Source: WLMZ01 sp043747765
Lineage (GTDB): Bacteria > Actinomycetota > Acidimicrobiia > Acidimicrobiales > Ilumatobacteraceae
NCBI GenBank assembly: GCA_043747765.1
Contig: JAYTOM010000426.1
Location: forward strand, 1 to 51,540
Reading direction: 5' to 3'
DNA: 51,540 nucleotides
Made by a program: the position numbers and the translations under genes. The number at the start of each line of letters is the position of its first letter. Position 1 is the stretch's first letter. Shown piece after piece: positions 32,629-41,494 of this stretch. The notes below the pieces were generated by a model. It was not told the origin of the DNA, did no database searches, and saw nothing but the letters and a program-made list of their open reading frames with translations.

Positions 32629-35600
32629 TCAGCGGAAGTCACGGCTGCCGTACTTGCCGTTGCCGGTGACCGCGTTGGTACGCATCTGCAATGGGCTGAG
32701 ATGCTCGGCGACGATGTTGATGACGCCTTCGCTGCGTTCGAGCCTGCCGCGGATCAACATCGCCGGCGCCTCCCTGGCCGTTCGGCGGAAACGACTCCAC
32801 AGGCCCTTCGAGCAGACGATGTTCATCAACCCGGTCTCGTCCTCGAGGTTCAAGAACGTGGTGCCCTGCGCGGTCATCGGGCGTTGGCGATGGGTGACAA
32901 CACCAGCGACGAGCACCCTGATCCCCGGCTCGCAATCCCATAACCGAACTGATGTGACGACACCGAGGGCGTCCAGGTCGGCGCGCAAGAACGTGGTTGG
33001 ATGGCCGTCCGGAGCCACACCGGTGGCCCACAGGTCAGCGACCGCGACCTCGACCGGATCCATTCCTGGTAGCCGCGGCGCTGCTGCACCGGTGACGACA
33101 CCCTCCAGCCGGTCGGGTCGCGACTGGGCGACGGCGCCGACCGACCACAACGCCTCTCGGCGCTCGAGGCCGAAGCACTCGGTGAACACCCCGGCCGTCG
33201 CCAGCGCCTCCAGCTGAGGCAGGTCGAGCGCAGGGATTCGTCGGGCCAGGTCTTCCGGACCGCGGTAGTCACCGTTGGCCGTGCGCTCGGTTTCGATCTC
33301 CTTGGCCAGATCGCTGCCGATGCCACGCACCGAGCCGATGCCGAGCCGCACAGCCTGGCCGGTGACCGAGTCCGGATCGGGTTCCAACATGGCCACGGCG
33401 CGCGACTGGTTGAGGTCGGGTGAACGGGTCACGACACCGTGGCGGCGCGCGTCCTGCACCAACGAATGCGGCGACCAGAAACCCATCGGCTGAGCGTTGA
33501 GCAGCGCTGCGCAGAACGCCGCCGGCTCGTAGAGCTTGATCCACGACGAGGCGTAGACGAGGTACGCGAACGACACGGAATGCGACTCGGGGAAGCCGTA
33601 GTTGGCGAAGGCCGACATCTTCACGAACAGTTCTTCGGCGATGTCGCCAGTGATGCCCCGCTCGGCCATGCCGACGAACAGCCGATCACGCAGTTGCTGC
33701 ATCCGCGCCTTCGACCGCTTCGACCCCATGGCCTGACGGAGCTGATCGGCTTCCGACGGTGTGAATCCGGCGACATCGATCGCCATCTGCATCAGCTGTT
33801 CCTGGAACAACGGCACGCCGAGCGTCTTGGCCAACGAATTGGCCAGCAACGGGTGCAGGTATGTGACCGGCTCCTGACCGTTGCGACGGCGGATGTACGG
33901 ATGGACGGAGCCGCCCTGGATCGGGCCGGGACGGATCAGCGCAACCTCGACGACGAGGTCGTAGAACGCGCGCGGCTTGAGGCGCGGCAACGTGGCCATC
34001 TGGGCTCGGCTCTCGATCTGGAACACACCAACGGTGTCGGCCCGGCACAGCATCGAGTAGACCTCGTCGTCCTGGGGGATGGTGGCCAGGTCCACGGTGT
34101 AACCCTGATGATCGCGGATCAGATCGATCGCGTAGTGCAGCGCGCTGAGCATACCGAGGCCGAGCAGATCGAACTTGACCAAGCCGGCCGCTGCACAGTC
34201 GTCCTTGTCCCACTGCAGCACGCTGCGATTCTCCATTCGGCCCCATTCGACGGGGCAGACCTCGATCACCGGCCGATCGCAGATCACCATTCCGCCGGAG
34301 TGGATGCCGAGGTGACGCGGAGCGTCCTCGACCTCGGCTGCCAGCTCCAAGACTGCGTCGGGAATCGTCTGGTCGGGCTGCGCCGCCGTCGTCGCGACGC
34401 CACCCCAGTTGTCGACCTGCTTGCTCCACGCATCCTGCTGGCCAGGCGCGTAGCCGAGCGCCTTGGCCATGTCGCGCACGGCCGAGCGGGCCCGGTAAGT
34501 GATCACGTTGGCCACCTGGGCGGCGTGATGACGACCGTGCTTGGCGTACACGTACTGGATGACCTCTTCGCGGCGATCGCTCTCGATGTCGATGTCGATG
34601 TCCGGCGGACCATCGCGCTCGGGCGACAGGAATCGTTCGAACAACAGACCGAGCGACACCGCGTCGGCCTTGGTGATACCGAGCGCGTAACAGGCTGCGC
34701 TGTTTGCCGCACTGCCGCGGCCCTGACACAGGATGTCCGACTTCTCACAGAATCTGACGATGTCCCACACGACCAGGAAATAGCCGGGGAACCCGAGTCC
34801 CTCGATCACCTCCAGCTCGTGGTCGATGGTCCGCCAGGCCTTGGCCCGCATCGAGCTGTCCGACGATTCGGACGACGAGCCCGACGCCGAGCCCGACGAC
34901 GCCGAGCCCGACGCCAGGCGCGGCCCGTAACGCCGGATGCCGCCCTGCTCGACGAGGAAGCGTAGGTATTCCATCTCGGTTCGCGGGCGACCGTGTTCAT
35001 CGGGTTCGCAGTCGAACGGCGGCAGGTTCGGCGCGACCAGTGACAGATCGAACGCAGCCGACCGACCAATCAGCGCCGCAGCTTCGACGACGCCCGGATA
35101 GCGAGCGAAGCGACGCTCCTGTTCGGCCCCGCTGCGCAGGTGAGCCGTTGCCCCCGCCGACAGCCACGGGTCCATGTCGTGCAGACTGCGCCTGGCACGC
35201 ACGGCCGACAGCGCCGTGGCCAGACGACGCTGCTGCGGAGTGGCGTAGTGCACGTCATTGGTGGCGATGCAGGCGATGTCGTGGCGGGCGGCGATCTCGG
35301 CCAGCGCGTCGTTGCGTGCAGAATCCAGCGGATCGCCGTGATCCCACAGTTCCATCACCACCCTGGCGCGGCCGAACAACGAGATCAGCCGTTGCAACTG
35401 TCGCGTCGCTGCAGCCGGGCCATCGCGCACCAATGCGGCGGGAACGACACCGGTGCGGCAACCGGTCAGCACCCACCACGCATCTTGTTGGGTCGCCGGT
35501 CCATCGTTGGCTGCGACCTCGCTGAGGTGTTCGAGCGCGAACCGGGGAGCGCTCTTTTCACCAGCCAACTGACCGAGGCTCAGTGCTCTCGCCAGCCGCG

Positions 35601-36102
35601 CATATCCATTGGGGCCGTTGGCCAAGAGCACGACATGTTCACCGGGCGGGTCGGGTAGGCCTGGTTGGTAGCGCTCGATGTCGAGGGTGATCTCGGTGCC
35701 GAAAACCGTCGGCAATCCAACTGCTTTGGCAGCTTCGGCGAAACGGACGATGCCGTAGAAACCGTTCTGGTCGGTGAGGGCCAGTGCCTCCAAACCCAGA
35801 CGGGCAGCTTCTTCGGCCAACTGTTCCGGATGCGATGCACCGTTGAGGAACGAGAAGTTCGACTGGCAGTGCAATTCCGCATATGGCGTGGTGCTGCCAA
35901 GAACGGGTTCTGTGATGTCGGACGGCTGGAACGGTTGCCGTTTCCGAGACCACGCCGGACCATCGCCGCCGGCGTTCCAACTCGGGCTGCCCGGTGCTCG
36001 GCCAGCCGCCCCACGCTGGATCTTCGGAACGCGTTGCGGCACATGCCCCGACAGGGTTCGCTCGAGGTCACGCCACGGCATGTCCGGATTGTTGAAGCCC
36101 AT
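32629..36102 (-). CDS. dnaE2: Error-prone DNA polymerase III alpha subunit
   Basis: A 1157-residue C-family polymerase of the DnaE2/ImuC type, which with ImuA' and ImuB performs SOS mutagenesis and damage tolerance. An N-terminal extension (1-73) precedes the PHP domain (YAELHCQSNFSFLNGASHP). The palm has LVVWDIVRFCEKSD, GRGSAANSAACYALGITKAD and the catalytic PPDIDIDIES (D501, D503, D505). A C-terminal OB fold is near 1020-1110 (FLNLEDETGLMNIVC). A Ser/Gly-rich insertion encoded by a DNA repeat lies at about 397-417. The start at 36102 begins MGFNNPDMPW, typical for DnaE2, and a LexA-type box lies 12 bp upstream. Confidence 0.95.
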   Translation of the reverse strand: MGFNNPDMPWRDLERTLSGHVPQRVPKIQRGAAGRAPGSPSWNAGGDGPAWSRKRQPFQPSDITEPVLGSTTPYAELHCQSNFSFLNGASHPEQLAEEAARLGLEALALTDQNGFYGIVRFAEAAKAVGLPTVFGTEITLDIERYQPGLPDPPGEHVVLLANGPNGYARLARALSLGQLAGEKSAPRFALEHLSEVAANDGPATQQDAWWVLTGCRTGVVPAALVRDGPAAATRQLQRLISLFGRARVVMELWDHGDPLDSARNDALAEIAARHDIACIATNDVHYATPQQRRLATALSAVRARRSLHDMDPWLSAGATAHLRSGAEQERRFARYPGVVEAAALIGRSAAFDLSLVAPNLPPFDCEPDEHGRPRTEMEYLRFLVEQGGIRRYGPRLASGSASSGSASGSSSESSDSSMRAKAWRTIDHELEVIEGLGFPGYFLVVWDIVRFCEKSDILCQGRGSAANSAACYALGITKADAVSLGLLFERFLSPERDGPPDIDIDIESDRREEVIQYVYAKHGRHHAAQVANVITYRARSAVRDMAKALGYAPGQQDAWSKQVDNWGGVATTAAQPDQTIPDAVLELAAEVEDAPRHLGIHSGGMVICDRPVIEVCPVEWGRMENRSVLQWDKDDCAAAGLVKFDLLGLGMLSALHYAIDLIRDHQGYTVDLATIPQDDEVYSMLCRADTVGVFQIESRAQMATLPRLKPRAFYDLVVEVALIRPGPIQGGSVHPYIRRRNGQEPVTYLHPLLANSLAKTLGVPLFQEQLMQMAIDVAGFTPSEADQLRQAMGSKRSKARMQQLRDRLFVGMAERGITGDIAEELFVKMSAFANYGFPESHSVSFAYLVYASSWIKLYEPAAFCAALLNAQPMGFWSPHSLVQDARRHGVVTRSPDLNQSRAVAMLEPDPDSVTGQAVRLGIGSVRGIGSDLAKEIETERTANGDYRGPEDLARRIPALDLPQLEALATAGVFTECFGLERREALWSVGAVAQSRPDRLEGVVTGAAAPRLPGMDPVEVAVADLWATGVAPDGHPTTFLRADLDALGVVTSVRLWDCEPGIRVLVAGVVTHRQRPMTAQGTTFLNLEDETGLMNIVCSKGLWSRFRRTAREAPAMLIRGRLERSEGVINIVAEHLSPLQMRTNAVTGNGKYGSRDFR
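34866..34915 (-). repeat. Coding repeat in dnaE2
   Basis: Degenerate 12/15-bp units built on GACGCCGAGCCCGAC produce SGSASSGSASG and the following Ser-rich stretch at the junction between the PHP and palm regions. Confidence 0.7.
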
Positions 36103-36113
36103 ACCGCACCATA

Positions 36114-36129
36114 TCGAACATCTGTTCGA
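36114..36129 (-). promoter_or_regulatory. LexA-type SOS box upstream of dnaE2
   Basis: TCGAACATCTGTTCGA is an exact match to the actinobacterial SOS consensus TCGAAC-N4-GTTCGA and a perfect palindrome in its arms. It ends 11 bp before the dnaE2 start, so LexA binding would block transcription or its beginning. A near-identical box precedes imuA'. Confidence 0.85.
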
Positions 36130-36175
36130 AGCACCAGAGCGGCGACCCGGAAAGTCGAGGATCAGCCGCCGAGGA

Positions 36176-36513
36176 TCAGCTGGCCTTGAGCTTGCCTGCC
36201 AGCAAGACCAGCCACGGAGCCTTGTACGCAAGGTGGACGATCTGCCCGGGGGCAACTGTCACGGTGGTCACCGCCTTGCCGGCGGCCGGGATGAACAGAT
36301 ACGCGAAATGGACCTGCACGGTGAACTGACCGGGACCGGTCGGGTACAGCAGCGGTGTGCGCTATGCACCTTTTGGGCGCTGCCGTTGATCACGATCGTC
36401 GGCTTGAAGAAGTTGAGCATGAACGCGAGCGGGAAGAACTTCGCCGTGATCTCGATACCGGTCGCACCAGCACCCAGGGAAGTCGGCGCTGCGGATGGTG
36501 GTGGTGTGCTCAC
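36176..36513 (-). pseudogene. Small hypothetical gene interrupted by one frameshift
   Basis: From a GTG at 36513 the frame reads VSTPPPSAAPTSLGAGATG, IEITAKFFPLAFMLNFFKP, TIVINGSAQKVHSAH; the original frame then ends in an unrelated stretch, while a frame shifted by one base continues smoothly as PLLYPTGPGQFTVQVHFAYL, FIPAAGKAVTTVTVAPGQIV and HLAYKAPWLVLLAGKLKAS before a stop at 36176. The break is near 36350, around CACACCGCTGCTG, as if one C were missing. The whole gene would encode about 112 residues of a beta-rich protein I cannot name. It could be a sequencing error instead of a true pseudogene. Confidence 0.7.
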
Positions 36514-36637
36514 CGCTGAGAGACTACTGCTCCAACACACGGTGGACCTGCAACGACCCCAAGACTTCTGCGCGCGACGCGACGGAAACAGGTGCGCCCG
36601 ATCGATGGGATATCCATGGGAGTCGTGAGGGATCAGC

Positions 36638-37195
36638 GTGGATGACACAGCCACGCTCGCGCAGCCTGCTGGCAACACGGCCGACGATCTGCTGGCGATC
36701 TACGACCGCGCACTCCCCCAAGTCTTCGGATACGTCATTCGCCGCTGTGGCGTCAGAGCATTGGCCGAGGACATCACTTCCGACGTCTTCATGGCGGCAG
36801 CCACTGCGCTGCTCGACGGCACCGTCGCGAACATCACCGTTGGTTGGCTGATCGGCACGGCGCGCCACAAGATCATCGATCATTGGCGGCGCACCGAACG
36901 CCACCACAACGCGCTCACCCTGATAGCCGGCGGTGCCAGTGATGCAATCCAAGCCGACCCCAACGACGAGCCGGTATCAACGACGAACACCCACGAGGTA
37001 CTGGAACAACTGAGCGCCGAGCATCGCAGCGCGCTGACCCTGCGCTACATCGACGGCCTGGCAGTCGGCGAGGTCGCCGATGTCCTCGGACGCAGCATCC
37101 ATGCCACCGAGTCGATCCTGCAACGAGCCAAGGCGGCCTTCCGGCACGTGTCCGTCGCCCGCAACATCAAAGGAGAGGGGCCGCATGATGAGTGA
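36638..37195 (+). CDS. RNA polymerase ECF-family sigma factor
   Basis: A 185-residue sigma factor. Region 2 (about 20-85) contains YDRALPQVFGYVIRRCGVRA, LAEDITSDVFMAA and VGWLIGTARHKIIDHWRR; region 4 (about 118-170) has LEQLSAEHRSALTLRYIDGL and VGEVADVLGRSIHATESILQ, the helix-turn-helix. The start is a GTG preceded by AGGGA. The stop overlaps the following VOC gene, whose start lies 11 bp earlier, so the two are coupled. Sigma-VOC two-gene modules are a recurring actinobacterial arrangement; no anti-sigma factor with membrane segments is nearby. Confidence 0.85.
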   Translation: MDDTATLAQPAGNTADDLLAIYDRALPQVFGYVIRRCGVRALAEDITSDVFMAAATALLDGTVANITVGWLIGTARHKIIDHWRRTERHHNALTLIAGGASDAIQADPNDEPVSTTNTHEVLEQLSAEHRSALTLRYIDGLAVGEVADVLGRSIHATESILQRAKAAFRHVSVARNIKGEGPHDE

Positions 37196-38333
37196 CGTTT
37201 CCGGTCCAGACACCCGCGATCCGTTCAACGTGCTCCGCCGCCCGGACACGCCTCTGGCCCCGAGGGCCGCGTTCGCCAAGCAACTCCGCCAGCGACTGAC
37301 CGCAGAACTGCGGCCGCTGCTGTCCCGCACAGCCACATCGACATCCACATCCACATCGATATCGACAGTCGCATCGACATCGACAGTCGCATCGACATCC
37401 ACAGTCGCATCGACATCCACAGTCCCAGCGACAGTCCCACGACCCGAAAGGACGGCAACCATGACCGTCACCCCGTACCTCATCGTGCGCAATGCAGCAG
37501 CTGCGCTCGACTTCTATAGCGACGCCTTCGGTGCGGTCGAGACACTGCGGATGATCGGCGACGACGGTCGAGTCGGCCATGCCGAGATCATGATCGGCGG
37601 CTCGAAGCTGATGATGGCCGACGAGTACCCGGAGATCGGCGCCCTCGGTCCCGAGTCACGTGGCGGGCCGACATCCTCCTTCGACATCGATGTCGTCGAC
37701 GCCGCCCGTGTCGACGAGACTTTCCGGCGCGCCCTGTCGCTCGGCGCGACCTCACTGCGTCCACCGGCCGATCAGTTCCACGGCAGTCGCAGCGCAACCG
37801 TCAGCGATCCGTTCGGCCAGAACTGGACGTTCAGCGCGTTGATCGAACAACTCAGCGCCGAGGAATACGCGAGCCGGGCAGCCACCGACACCGGCCACGG
37901 CAGCTTCACCGTCGAGACAACGCCAGACGAAACAACGCCAGACGAAACAACCAACCCACCGGATGCGGCACGCCATCAGGTCAAGCATCACGGGCACGGC
38001 GACCTGTACTACTTCGCACTGCCCGCGACCGACATCGACAAGGCCCAGGCTTTCTTCGGAGCGGTTCTCGGCTGGCAATTCGCTGCGCCGGAGCACGGAC
38101 ACATCGAGAACATCAGCGCCCCGCCCGGCAGCGTCAACAGCATGAACGGTGACACAGCGGTACGGCTGTGGTTCGTCGTCGACGACATCCACACCGCTGT
38201 ACAGCGCGTCCGCGAGATGGGGGGCACCGCCGATGAGCCCATCAACTACGAATCAGGATGGTCAGCTGATTGCACCGACGATCAGGGAACCATGTTCAGC
38301 CTCAGCGTGCCTGTCCCCGAGTACACCGCCTGA
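37185..38333 (+). CDS. Sigma-linked protein with two VOC (glyoxalase-fold) domains
   Basis: A 382-residue protein. Residues 1-45 carry the DPFNVLRRPDTPLAPRAAFA motif common in sigma-linked VOC proteins. A Ser/Thr/Val linker (50-88) is encoded by 18-bp repeats. VOC domain 1 (about 92-215): VTPYLIVRNAAAALDFYSDA, HAEIMIGGSKLMM, DPFGQNWTF. VOC domain 2 (about 265-380): GDLYYFALPATDIDKAQAFF, VLGWQF, FVVDDIHTAVQRV. The linker before domain 2 has a duplicated TTPDE (15-bp repeat at 37917-37946). VOC folds bind or transform small molecules with or without metal; here one may sense a ligand for the coupled sigma factor. GGAGAGGGG lies upstream of the ATG. Confidence 0.83.
   Translation: MMSDVSGPDTRDPFNVLRRPDTPLAPRAAFAKQLRQRLTAELRPLLSRTATSTSTSTSISTVASTSTVASTSTVASTSTVPATVPRPERTATMTVTPYLIVRNAAAALDFYSDAFGAVETLRMIGDDGRVGHAEIMIGGSKLMMADEYPEIGALGPESRGGPTSSFDIDVVDAARVDETFRRALSLGATSLRPPADQFHGSRSATVSDPFGQNWTFSALIEQLSAEEYASRAATDTGHGSFTVETTPDETTPDETTNPPDAARHQVKHHGHGDLYYFALPATDIDKAQAFFGAVLGWQFAAPEHGHIENISAPPGSVNSMNGDTAVRLWFVVDDIHTAVQRVREMGGTADEPINYESGWSADCTDDQGTMFSLSVPVPEYTA
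37371..37424 (+). repeat. 18-bp coding repeat, three copies plus degenerate flanks
   Basis: Unit GCATCGACATCCACAGTC at 37389 and 37407, with a one-base variant at 37371; degenerate CATCGACATC-like units extend back to about 37335. They encode the STSTVA-type linker of the VOC protein. Confidence 0.92.
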
Positions 38334-38361
38334 CAGTCTGCGCACGGTCACCCTTGCCGGC

Positions 38362-41300
38362 TCACAGGAAGTAGCCGTTGACGTCAATGATGACGTCGGC
38401 CTGCAGGTTGGCATAGATGCTCAAGGCTCCACTGTCGGAGAGCTTGATCATCAGACCGTTCGCCACTGGCTGGCCGGAGACGTAGTTGAGGCTCGATGTG
38501 GCAGGCGTCGGGCCACCTGCGGCATATGCCGACAGGTATCCGGAGCCGATCTGGTCAGCCGCCGTGAGGTTGGCGGACACACCACTGACGTGGGCCGGCA
38601 CGACGGGGAGCGGCGCGGCCAGACCGGTGAGTTGCACCGCGTGCACGGACGCAGTGGCGAACGCTGAGCCAGGGGCTGGCGTCCGACTGTCGAACGCACG
38701 AGCCGTCACGACGGGAACGAAGAGTCCGGTCCCGGTGACCGGTGCGCCAGCGCCAGTGATGTACCCGGTGATGTCGACGACGATGTTCGACGCCGCATTG
38801 GTGAAGATGCTGACGGTTCCGTCGGCGCCGACGGGAACGATCACACTGTTCGACGCGTCCACCCTGGCGACATAGTTGACCGTCGACGACGTCGGCGCTG
38901 TGCCGGTCGGTTGGGCGCGAAGGTATCCCGGGATCGCGGCACCGGTGGATGTCACGTTGAGGACCAGCGCCGAGACGCCCGCCGGCACCGCAGGGGTCGA
39001 CGGCACGACGACGCTCTCGTTGTTCGGCTTGCGCGCGACCCATCCGGCTGGGACCAGATTGCTGGAGCGGGTGTCCAGCGTACGAACGGGGTCGATCGCG
39101 ACGAACCGGCCCGCGGCAGCCGTTGGTGCGCTCGGCGCGAAGTAACCGAGTACGTCGACGATCACGTTGCCGCCGGAGACGAGGTAGATCGAGATCTTGC
39201 CCTCGAAACCGATCGGCACGATCGCGAAATTCGCTGTTGTCGAGCCGGCATTCGTTATGTTCAGCGTTGATGAGGTGCCGTAGGTACTCTGCAGATACGG
39301 AACAGCCTGCACAAATCCAGCGGAGAGCGTGTCCGTCGCGGTGATGTTGACCGCCACAGCAGTCGCTGTCGCAGGAACACCCACGGCCGTCAGCGAGACA
39401 TCGACGATGCCCTCCTGCGGCTGTTGGCCGATCGTGGCGCCGACCTGACTGGTCGGACGCGTGTCGAGGATGCGGATCGGCGTGACCTGGCGGTACGACG
39501 ACGGACTCGGCGCACCGGGTTGCGGGGGGCTCTGCCCGACGCGTCGCGGAGGCGGATTCGGCAGGAGGATCTCACCCGTTCCGTATTTGTTGTCGGCACC
39601 GTCCGGCGGTCCTGCGTTGACAAAGGGACGGTCGAGGACGAAGTGCATCACGCCAGCCGCGAGTGGCGCGCCAACGGTCGCGACACCGGCGTCGAGGAGG
39701 ATGGCTGCGACACCGGCTGCAGTGGGCGACGCCGCCGAGGTGCCGCTGAAGCACGGCGCGTAGATCGCATTCTTCACACACGCAGGAGCGGAGACGTCCG
39801 GCTTGATCCGGCCGTCGTTGGTCGGACCTTGCGACGAGTACACGCCGACCGGCTCGATGCCGCCCATTCCATTGGCCGGATCAACAGCACCAACGGCGAC
39901 CAACGCAGGATTCCGCGAGTCGACGACGGGCTTGGCCGCCGAATAGGCAGCCTGCCAACGGTTCGATTCGAGATAGCCCTGGGCCACGGCGATCTCGAGC
40001 ACATCTGGGGGTCCAACCACCGGCGTACCCGATTTGCGATGAATTCGCATGTACATGATCCCGCCATCGGCACCGTAGGTGTTCTTGGCGCAGACATACC
40101 CGTTGGCCATCTCGAGCGGAGGGGCTCCAGCTGCTTGAGCAGCATCGGAAACACCGCGGGAGATCAACGAATCGGGATTGAAGTTCTCGTCGTGGCCGGC
40201 CACATCCGGGTTGCTCGTCGGCTCGAACAGCTCGATCGAGTAGTCGGTGCGTTGCGACGGCGGAAGGTTCCAATCGCTCCATCGGACGCCGTCGAACAGG
40301 ACACACGGGCCGCTGATCCTGAGCAGGGTGTCGACACCGGGACCGTTGTCGAAATCGACATAGCCGTTCGTCGACGAAAGATCGACGGGCACGGTGATCC
40401 GCGCATATCCGTATTGGGCGTCGTTGCCCGCCGAGTTGAACCAGGTGATTCCCCTGCTGGCCGCATAGTCGACGACGGCATCCAACGGACCAGTGCCATC
40501 GCCCGGACCGTCGAACGCTGCACCGAGCGAACGGGTGATGATGTGGACACCGTCGGCGGCGAAGAAGTCGATCGCAGCGCGTAGGTCGCTGACCGTCATC
40601 ACCGTCGCCAAGTACAACTCAGCGTCCGGAGCGACGTCTTTCAGCACCTGGGCAACGGCGACCCCGTGCTCGTACCCGTCGAACGTCTTCGGACCGTTGG
40701 TGACGGCCGGGGAGCAGGCATCGGACCCGTCGTTGGCCGAGTCCTGGCAGAAGCGGTGGTTGGCGTCGGGCAGCGGACCGTTCTCGGCTGGGTCCCACCA
40801 GCTGACGTTGAAGAAGTCGACGATCCCGATTTTCACCGCCCCGGTGATCCCTGCGTCTCGCCACGCCGATGCATTCGTCAACTGCACGTTCTCGCCGACG
40901 ACCGGACCCGTTCCGAGCGTGGCATCGAGTCGCTGGGTGGCGCGATCGATCCGGCTCGCCACCGGCCGCGTGACTGCCACCGGCGACCGCACGTAGTCGA
41001 CACCGTTCGCCAACGCCAACTTGTCGACCGCGCTGGTCGGCATGTCTGCTTGGACGACCTGACCGTCGACAGCACCGGACACGGACCCGCCCAGATTGCG
41101 AACGGTTCGCTCGACCTCTGTGGTGTACCGGGTCAACACTTCGACGTTGACAGTGGGTGTGCGCTGGTAGCGCTCGGAACGATCCGACACATTCGACACA
41201 TTCGACACATTCGAGGCGCGCATCGCAGCGAACAACGCCGTGTCGGTGACAGGGTTCGACGGTTCGGCCGGAGAGGGTGGCAGGGCAGCTTTCACGCCAT

Positions 41301-41445
41301 CAGCCGTCATACCAGCAGCCGTCACCCCAGTAGCCGTGACGCCAGTTGCGGTGACGCCAGTTGCGGTGACGAACGGCGCGCCGAGGCAACCGATCAGAAC
41401 AATGGCGAGCGACCGACGAAACACCTGCGGCACAGAAGCCTTCAC
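38362..41445 (-). CDS. Secreted subtilisin-like (S8) serine protease with three DTR/FDSR domains
   Basis: A 1027-residue exported protease. The signal region (1-25, FRRSLAIVLIGCLGAPF) is followed directly by a VTATG repeat (26-50). A propeptide-like part spans about 55-165. The S8 catalytic domain (about 200-600) has Asp210 in KIGIVDFF, His260 in YEHGVAVA, oxyanion Asn341 in FNSAGND and Ser570 in CFSGTSAASPTAAGVAA. Three copies of a roughly 120-residue domain follow, starting IRILDTR, VRTLDTR and ARAFDSR and ending VDVLGYF, VDITGYI and IDVNGYF; the Tat protein at 26333 has the same domain. The GTG start at 41445 has GGAAGGGG upstream. The substrate is unknown. Confidence 0.9.
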   Translation of the reverse strand: MKASVPQVFRRSLAIVLIGCLGAPFVTATGVTATGVTATGVTAAGMTADGVKAALPPSPAEPSNPVTDTALFAAMRASNVSNVSNVSDRSERYQRTPTVNVEVLTRYTTEVERTVRNLGGSVSGAVDGQVVQADMPTSAVDKLALANGVDYVRSPVAVTRPVASRIDRATQRLDATLGTGPVVGENVQLTNASAWRDAGITGAVKIGIVDFFNVSWWDPAENGPLPDANHRFCQDSANDGSDACSPAVTNGPKTFDGYEHGVAVAQVLKDVAPDAELYLATVMTVSDLRAAIDFFAADGVHIITRSLGAAFDGPGDGTGPLDAVVDYAASRGITWFNSAGNDAQYGYARITVPVDLSSTNGYVDFDNGPGVDTLLRISGPCVLFDGVRWSDWNLPPSQRTDYSIELFEPTSNPDVAGHDENFNPDSLISRGVSDAAQAAGAPPLEMANGYVCAKNTYGADGGIMYMRIHRKSGTPVVGPPDVLEIAVAQGYLESNRWQAAYSAAKPVVDSRNPALVAVGAVDPANGMGGIEPVGVYSSQGPTNDGRIKPDVSAPACVKNAIYAPCFSGTSAASPTAAGVAAILLDAGVATVGAPLAAGVMHFVLDRPFVNAGPPDGADNKYGTGEILLPNPPPRRVGQSPPQPGAPSPSSYRQVTPIRILDTRPTSQVGATIGQQPQEGIVDVSLTAVGVPATATAVAVNITATDTLSAGFVQAVPYLQSTYGTSSTLNITNAGSTTANFAIVPIGFEGKISIYLVSGGNVIVDVLGYFAPSAPTAAAGRFVAIDPVRTLDTRSSNLVPAGWVARKPNNESVVVPSTPAVPAGVSALVLNVTSTGAAIPGYLRAQPTGTAPTSSTVNYVARVDASNSVIVPVGADGTVSIFTNAASNIVVDITGYITGAGAPVTGTGLFVPVVTARAFDSRTPAPGSAFATASVHAVQLTGLAAPLPVVPAHVSGVSANLTAADQIGSGYLSAYAAGGPTPATSSLNYVSGQPVANGLMIKLSDSGALSIYANLQADVIIDVNGYFL
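41186..41212 (-). repeat. 9-bp coding repeat, three copies
   Basis: Unit GACACATTC at 41186, 41195 and 41204 encodes the NVSNVSNVS stretch in the protease propeptide region. Confidence 0.85.
41288..41377 (-). repeat. 15-bp coding repeat, about six copies, after the protease signal peptide
   Basis: Units such as GCGGTGACGCCAGTT and GCCGTGACGCCAGTT repeat from 41288 to 41377, encoding VTATG/VTAAG/MTADG pentapeptides directly after the hydrophobic signal segment. Confidence 0.9.
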
Positions 41446-41494
41446 GCCAGAACCCCTTCCACCAGCAGTCTTTTCCAAGACCAGCAGATGTGAT

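Noticed and set aside
36584..36630. GGAAAC upstream of the ECF gene as an autoregulated ECF promoter
   Set aside because: No CGTC-type -10 element at the proper 16-17 bp spacing was seen.
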